Shown piece after piece: positions 6,071 through 8,415 of a DNA stretch of 8,415 bases. The stretch comes from an uncultured Atopobiaceae bacterium (GTDB lineage: Bacteria > Actinomycetota > Coriobacteriia > Coriobacteriales > Atopobiaceae). Position numbers and translations under genes: made by a program. Position 1 is the stretch's first letter; each line of letters begins with the position of its first letter. Under the pieces are notes generated by a model that saw nothing but the letters and a program-made list of their open reading frames with translations, was not told the DNA's origin and ran no database searches. Location: assembly GCA_947303905.1 (NCBI GenBank), contig CAMYZR010000043.1, positions 1 through 8,415 of the forward strand, given 5' to 3'.

Positions 6071-7741
6071 ATGAAAGAGCAGTGGTGGCAGCGCAGCGTC
6101 GTGTATCAGATCTATCCCAAGAGCTTCCAGGACTCCACGGGCAGCGGCACCGGCGACATCCCCGGCATCACCAGGCGTCTCCCCTACCTTGCCAAGCTGG
6201 GCATCGACGTCATCTGGCTCTCGCCGGTTTACGAGAGCCCCATGGACGACAACGGCTACGACATCTCCGACTACCGCGCCATCTGGCCGGGCTTCGGGAC
6301 GATGGAGGACTTCGACGAGATGCTTGCCACCGCGCACTCGCTTGGCATCAAGATCGTGATGGACCTCGTGGTCAACCATTCGTCCGACGAGCACGAATGG
6401 TTCAAGCAGAGCCGCTCGAGCCGCGACAACCCCTATCGCGACTACTACTATTGGCGCGACGCGGTGGATGAGCACGAGCCCTCCAACATGGGCGGCGTCT
6501 TTGGCGGCAGCATCTGGGAGTGGGATGAGACTACCCAGCAGTACTACCTACATTGCTTCTCCAAGAAGCAGCCCGACCTCAACTGGGAGAACCCCCGCGT
6601 GGCCGACGAGGTCTTCGACATGATGGACTGGTGGCTGGCCAAGGGCGTGGACGGCTTCCGCATGGACGTCATCGGCATGATCGCCAAGGACACGAGCTTC
6701 CCCTCGGGAGAGCCCGGACCAACCGGCTATGCCCCGCTCTTCCCGCTGATCGTCGACGAGGGCGTGCACCCGCACCTCCAGGACATGCGCAGGCGCGTGC
6801 TCTCCAAGTACGACACTATGACCGTGGGCGAGGTAAGCGGTGCCACCGTAGAGACGGCCAAGAAGTACGCTAACCTGGACGGCAGCGAGCTGTCGATGGT
6901 CTTCCAGTTCGAGCACGTGAGCCTGACCGGCGACCCCGACCGCGGCAAGTGGGTCACCGACAAGCCACGCCTCGTCGACCTCAAGCAGGTGTTCGACCAT
7001 TGGGAGACAGGCCTCGACGGCGTGGCCTGGAACAGCCTCTTCTGGGACAACCACGACCAGCCGCGTGCGGTGAGCCGCTGGGCCAACGACTCGGACGAGT
7101 GGCGCGAGCTGAGCGCCAAGATGCTCGCCACCTGCCTGCACCTCATGCAGGGCACCCCCTACATCTACCAGGGCGAAGAGCTGGGCATGACCAACTATCC
7201 CTTTGAGGACATGAGCCTGGTCAACGACCTGGAGGCACATGACGCCTACCGCATGCTGACGCAGGACTGCGGGTGCAGCCACGAGGAGGCCATGGCGTGC
7301 ATGCGTGAGATCTGCCGCGACAACGCGCGCACCCCCATGCAGTGGGACGCAAGCCCCAAGGCGGGGTTTACCACCGGTGAGCCGTGGCTGCCGATCAACC
7401 CGAACTGCGCCATCATCAATGCTGCGGCGCAGGTGGATGACCCGGGCTCGGTGTTTGCGCACTACCAGGGGCTTATCGCGCTGCGCAAACAGAGCGATCT
7501 GGTGGTGCATGGGCACTTCAGGCTGCTCGAGCCTTGGAGCGAGGAGCTCTTTGTCTACGAGCGGGAGCTGGACGGGCAGAGGATGCTCGTGGTCTGCAAC
7601 TTCACCGACCACGAGGTGGCGTGGCAGGTGCCCGAGGAGTACGCGGGAGCGGTGCTGGTTGAGGCTGCGTGTAACTACGCGGATGCGCCTCAGGCTGGTC
7701 TCGTGCGTCCATACGAGGCGTTTGCGCTGATGGCGGAGTAA
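6071..7741 (+). CDS. malL: GH13 oligo-1,6-glucosidase / alpha-glucosidase
   Basis: This 556-residue cytoplasmic enzyme of glycoside hydrolase family 13 is predicted to cleave glucose from the non-reducing end of isomalto-oligosaccharides or related sugars. Length matches the Bacillus oligo-1,6-glucosidases (about 558). The catalytic residues are Asp199 (GFRMDVIGMI), Glu254 (TVGEVSG) and Asp329 (WDNHDQPR), at almost the numbering of the B. cereus enzyme. DLVVNHSS (98-105) is conserved region I and QPDLNW (167-172) is the subfamily signature. Val200 after the nucleophile is the residue linked to alpha-1,6 preference. The calcium-loop segment reads DSTGSGTGD (21-29), as in trehalose-6-phosphate hydrolases, instead of the DSNGDGIGD of MalL, so TreC-like or mixed specificity is an alternative. 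No PTS or ABC sugar transporter lies beside it. The start follows AGGAGGG closely, and a terminator follows the stop. Confidence 0.92.
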   Translation: MKEQWWQRSVVYQIYPKSFQDSTGSGTGDIPGITRRLPYLAKLGIDVIWLSPVYESPMDDNGYDISDYRAIWPGFGTMEDFDEMLATAHSLGIKIVMDLVVNHSSDEHEWFKQSRSSRDNPYRDYYYWRDAVDEHEPSNMGGVFGGSIWEWDETTQQYYLHCFSKKQPDLNWENPRVADEVFDMMDWWLAKGVDGFRMDVIGMIAKDTSFPSGEPGPTGYAPLFPLIVDEGVHPHLQDMRRRVLSKYDTMTVGEVSGATVETAKKYANLDGSELSMVFQFEHVSLTGDPDRGKWVTDKPRLVDLKQVFDHWETGLDGVAWNSLFWDNHDQPRAVSRWANDSDEWRELSAKMLATCLHLMQGTPYIYQGEELGMTNYPFEDMSLVNDLEAHDAYRMLTQDCGCSHEEAMACMREICRDNARTPMQWDASPKAGFTTGEPWLPINPNCAIINAAAQVDDPGSVFAHYQGLIALRKQSDLVVHGHFRLLEPWSEELFVYERELDGQRMLVVCNFTDHEVAWQVPEEYAGAVLVEAACNYADAPQAGLVRPYEAFALMAE

Positions 7742-7766
7742 CCCGCGCGTTTGGGCGACTTACGGG

Positions 7767-7802
7767 AAGGGTCCCAAGGCCGAGAGCGGCCTTGGGACCC
7801 TT
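7767..7802 (+). terminator. Intrinsic terminator after the glucosidase gene
   Basis: A perfect 16-bp stem (7767-7782 with 7787-7802) with an AGAG tetraloop lies 25 bases past the glucosidase stop, and the stem runs into TTTCATT on the plus strand. It also lies just downstream of the epimerase remnant on the minus strand, so it may stop transcription from both sides, although the minus-strand T tract is poor. Confidence 0.85.
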
Positions 7803-7805
7803 TCA

Positions 7806-8318
7806 TTAGGACGTTGGGAGCCAGAAATTAGGAGTTACCCCATTTGTAGGCGCCCACCCCTTCCGCCAGACCATCTTGTTCACCACTCCGACGTAGCTCT
7901 GCACGATCCGCACGACCTTGTCGCTCACGTTGTCGTCCACGTAGTCGGGCACGGGCACGCCCAGGTCTCCGCTGCGCACCATCTCAACTGCCAGGTCCAC
8001 AGACTGCAGCAGGCCGACCTCGTCGATACCGGACAGCACGAAGCACCCCTTGTCCAGAGCCTCGGGGCGCTCGGTGCTCGTGCGGATGCACACCGCCGGG
8101 ATCGGGTGCCCGACGCCCAGGTAGAAGCTCGACTCCTCGGGCAGCGTGCCGCTGTCGCCCACCACGCAGAACGCGTCCATCTGCAGTCGTCCGTAGTCGT
8201 GAAAGCCCAGCGACTCGCGCCATGACGCGCGGACCCAGCTCAAACCCGGATAAACAGCCGCATAGCAAAGAAAGCGACGGTGCAAACACGACGACACCCA
8301 TCGACTGGCAACCACCAT
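7806..8318 (-). pseudogene. C-terminal remnant of UDP-N-acetylglucosamine 2-epimerase (FnlC/Cap5G-like)
   Basis: The open frame runs from an ATG at 8318, but recognisable homology covers only about 8219-7850. There it reads SLGFHDYGRLQMDAFCVVGDSGTLPEESS, then IRTSTERPEALDKGCFVLSGID and finally VVRIVQSYVGVVNKMVWRKG. These are the substrate-binding DSGT..EES and TERPE motifs and the C-terminal end of non-hydrolysing UDP-GlcNAc 2-epimerases, of the FnlC/Cap5G type that makes UDP-N-acetyl-L-fucosamine for surface polysaccharide. Family members are about 370 residues, so roughly the first 230, including the N-terminal Rossmann domain, are missing. The first 32 residues of the frame look unrelated and there is no ribosome binding site at 8318. 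The last 15 residues (after VWRKGW) also look like an accidental extension. It is most likely a non-functional fragment; a catalytically active product is not expected. Confidence 0.75.
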
Positions 8319-8415
8319 TAAGATAGACGCATCGAACGCCCGAGGCGGCTATTATGCAATGGCTTCCTTCGCATACAGCTGCCGCGCTCGCCGGATGCCA
8401 AACCATCGAAACCTG
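8223..8415. other. Stretch upstream of the epimerase remnant, nothing recognised
   Basis: No gene in this stretch could be identified on either strand. It is visibly less GC-rich than the flanking genes. On the minus strand one frame from 8414 ends at tandem stops TAA-TAG (8354-8349) and reads as a basic tail (RFRWFGIRRARQLYAKEAIA). That could be the C-terminus of a gene lying beyond the window, but 20 residues are too few to name it. Confidence 0.4.

Noticed and set aside
5107..6471. Plus-strand open frame across the PHP gene and the start of the glucosidase (454 codons)
   Set aside because: It is antisense to the PHP phosphatase, then out of frame within the glucosidase; both real genes have full sets of catalytic motifs.
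6548..7612. Minus-strand open frame inside the glucosidase gene
   Set aside because: It lies wholly antisense within a gene with intact catalytic residues and has no recognisable domain.
7984..8406. Alternative minus-strand frame of 140 codons over the epimerase remnant
   Set aside because: It is in a different frame from the conserved epimerase motifs and its translation shows no recognisable domain.

Overview
The window reads as a piece of chromosome from a GC-rich, probably anaerobic Gram-positive bacterium. The protein style and gene content (NadA/NadB, a Pit transporter with a DUF47 partner, a GH13 oligo-1,6-glucosidase, strong AGGAGG-type ribosome binding sites) suggest an actinobacterium, perhaps a Coriobacteriia member such as an Olsenella/Atopobium/Collinsella relative. 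That placement rests on impression, not on a marker gene. No rRNA, tRNA, CRISPR array, insertion sequence or phage gene was seen.

Layout from left to right. Bases 1-1715 (minus strand) hold nadA followed by the first 249 codons of nadB, which runs off the left edge. Together they make quinolinate, the precursor of NAD, from aspartate and dihydroxyacetone phosphate. Their promoter near 1753-1781 carries an unusual set of interleaved inverted repeats and is a good candidate operator. Bases 1888-3069 (minus) encode a membrane-anchored protein of unknown function: a very acidic cytoplasmic N-terminus, one transmembrane helix and an external helical domain that resembles the N-terminal chaperone domain of SurA/PrsA-type foldases. 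It ends at a strong terminator, and its leader contains a perfect inverted repeat that can cover its own ribosome binding site. Bases 3224-4960 (minus) hold a phosphate-uptake pair: a Pit-family transporter, then a DUF47 (PhoU-like) accessory protein. Bases 5125-5949 (minus) encode a PHP-domain phosphatase of the histidinol-phosphatase (HisJ/HisK) type. Divergent from it, 6071-7741 (plus) encodes a GH13 oligo-1,6-glucosidase that ends at a strong hairpin terminator. The 121-bp region between these two genes contains palindromes that overlap both predicted promoters.

The right end (7806-8415) looks like a damaged edge of a surface-polysaccharide locus. Only the C-terminal third of a UDP-N-acetylglucosamine 2-epimerase (FnlC/Cap5G-like) remains, joined at both ends to unrelated sequence. 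Nothing recognisable lies upstream of it.

I see no clear new multi-gene system. The most interesting points are the SurA_N-like membrane protein with its potentially self-masking leader, the repeat array in the nadA promoter, the palindromes of the divergent region, and the chimeric epimerase remnant.
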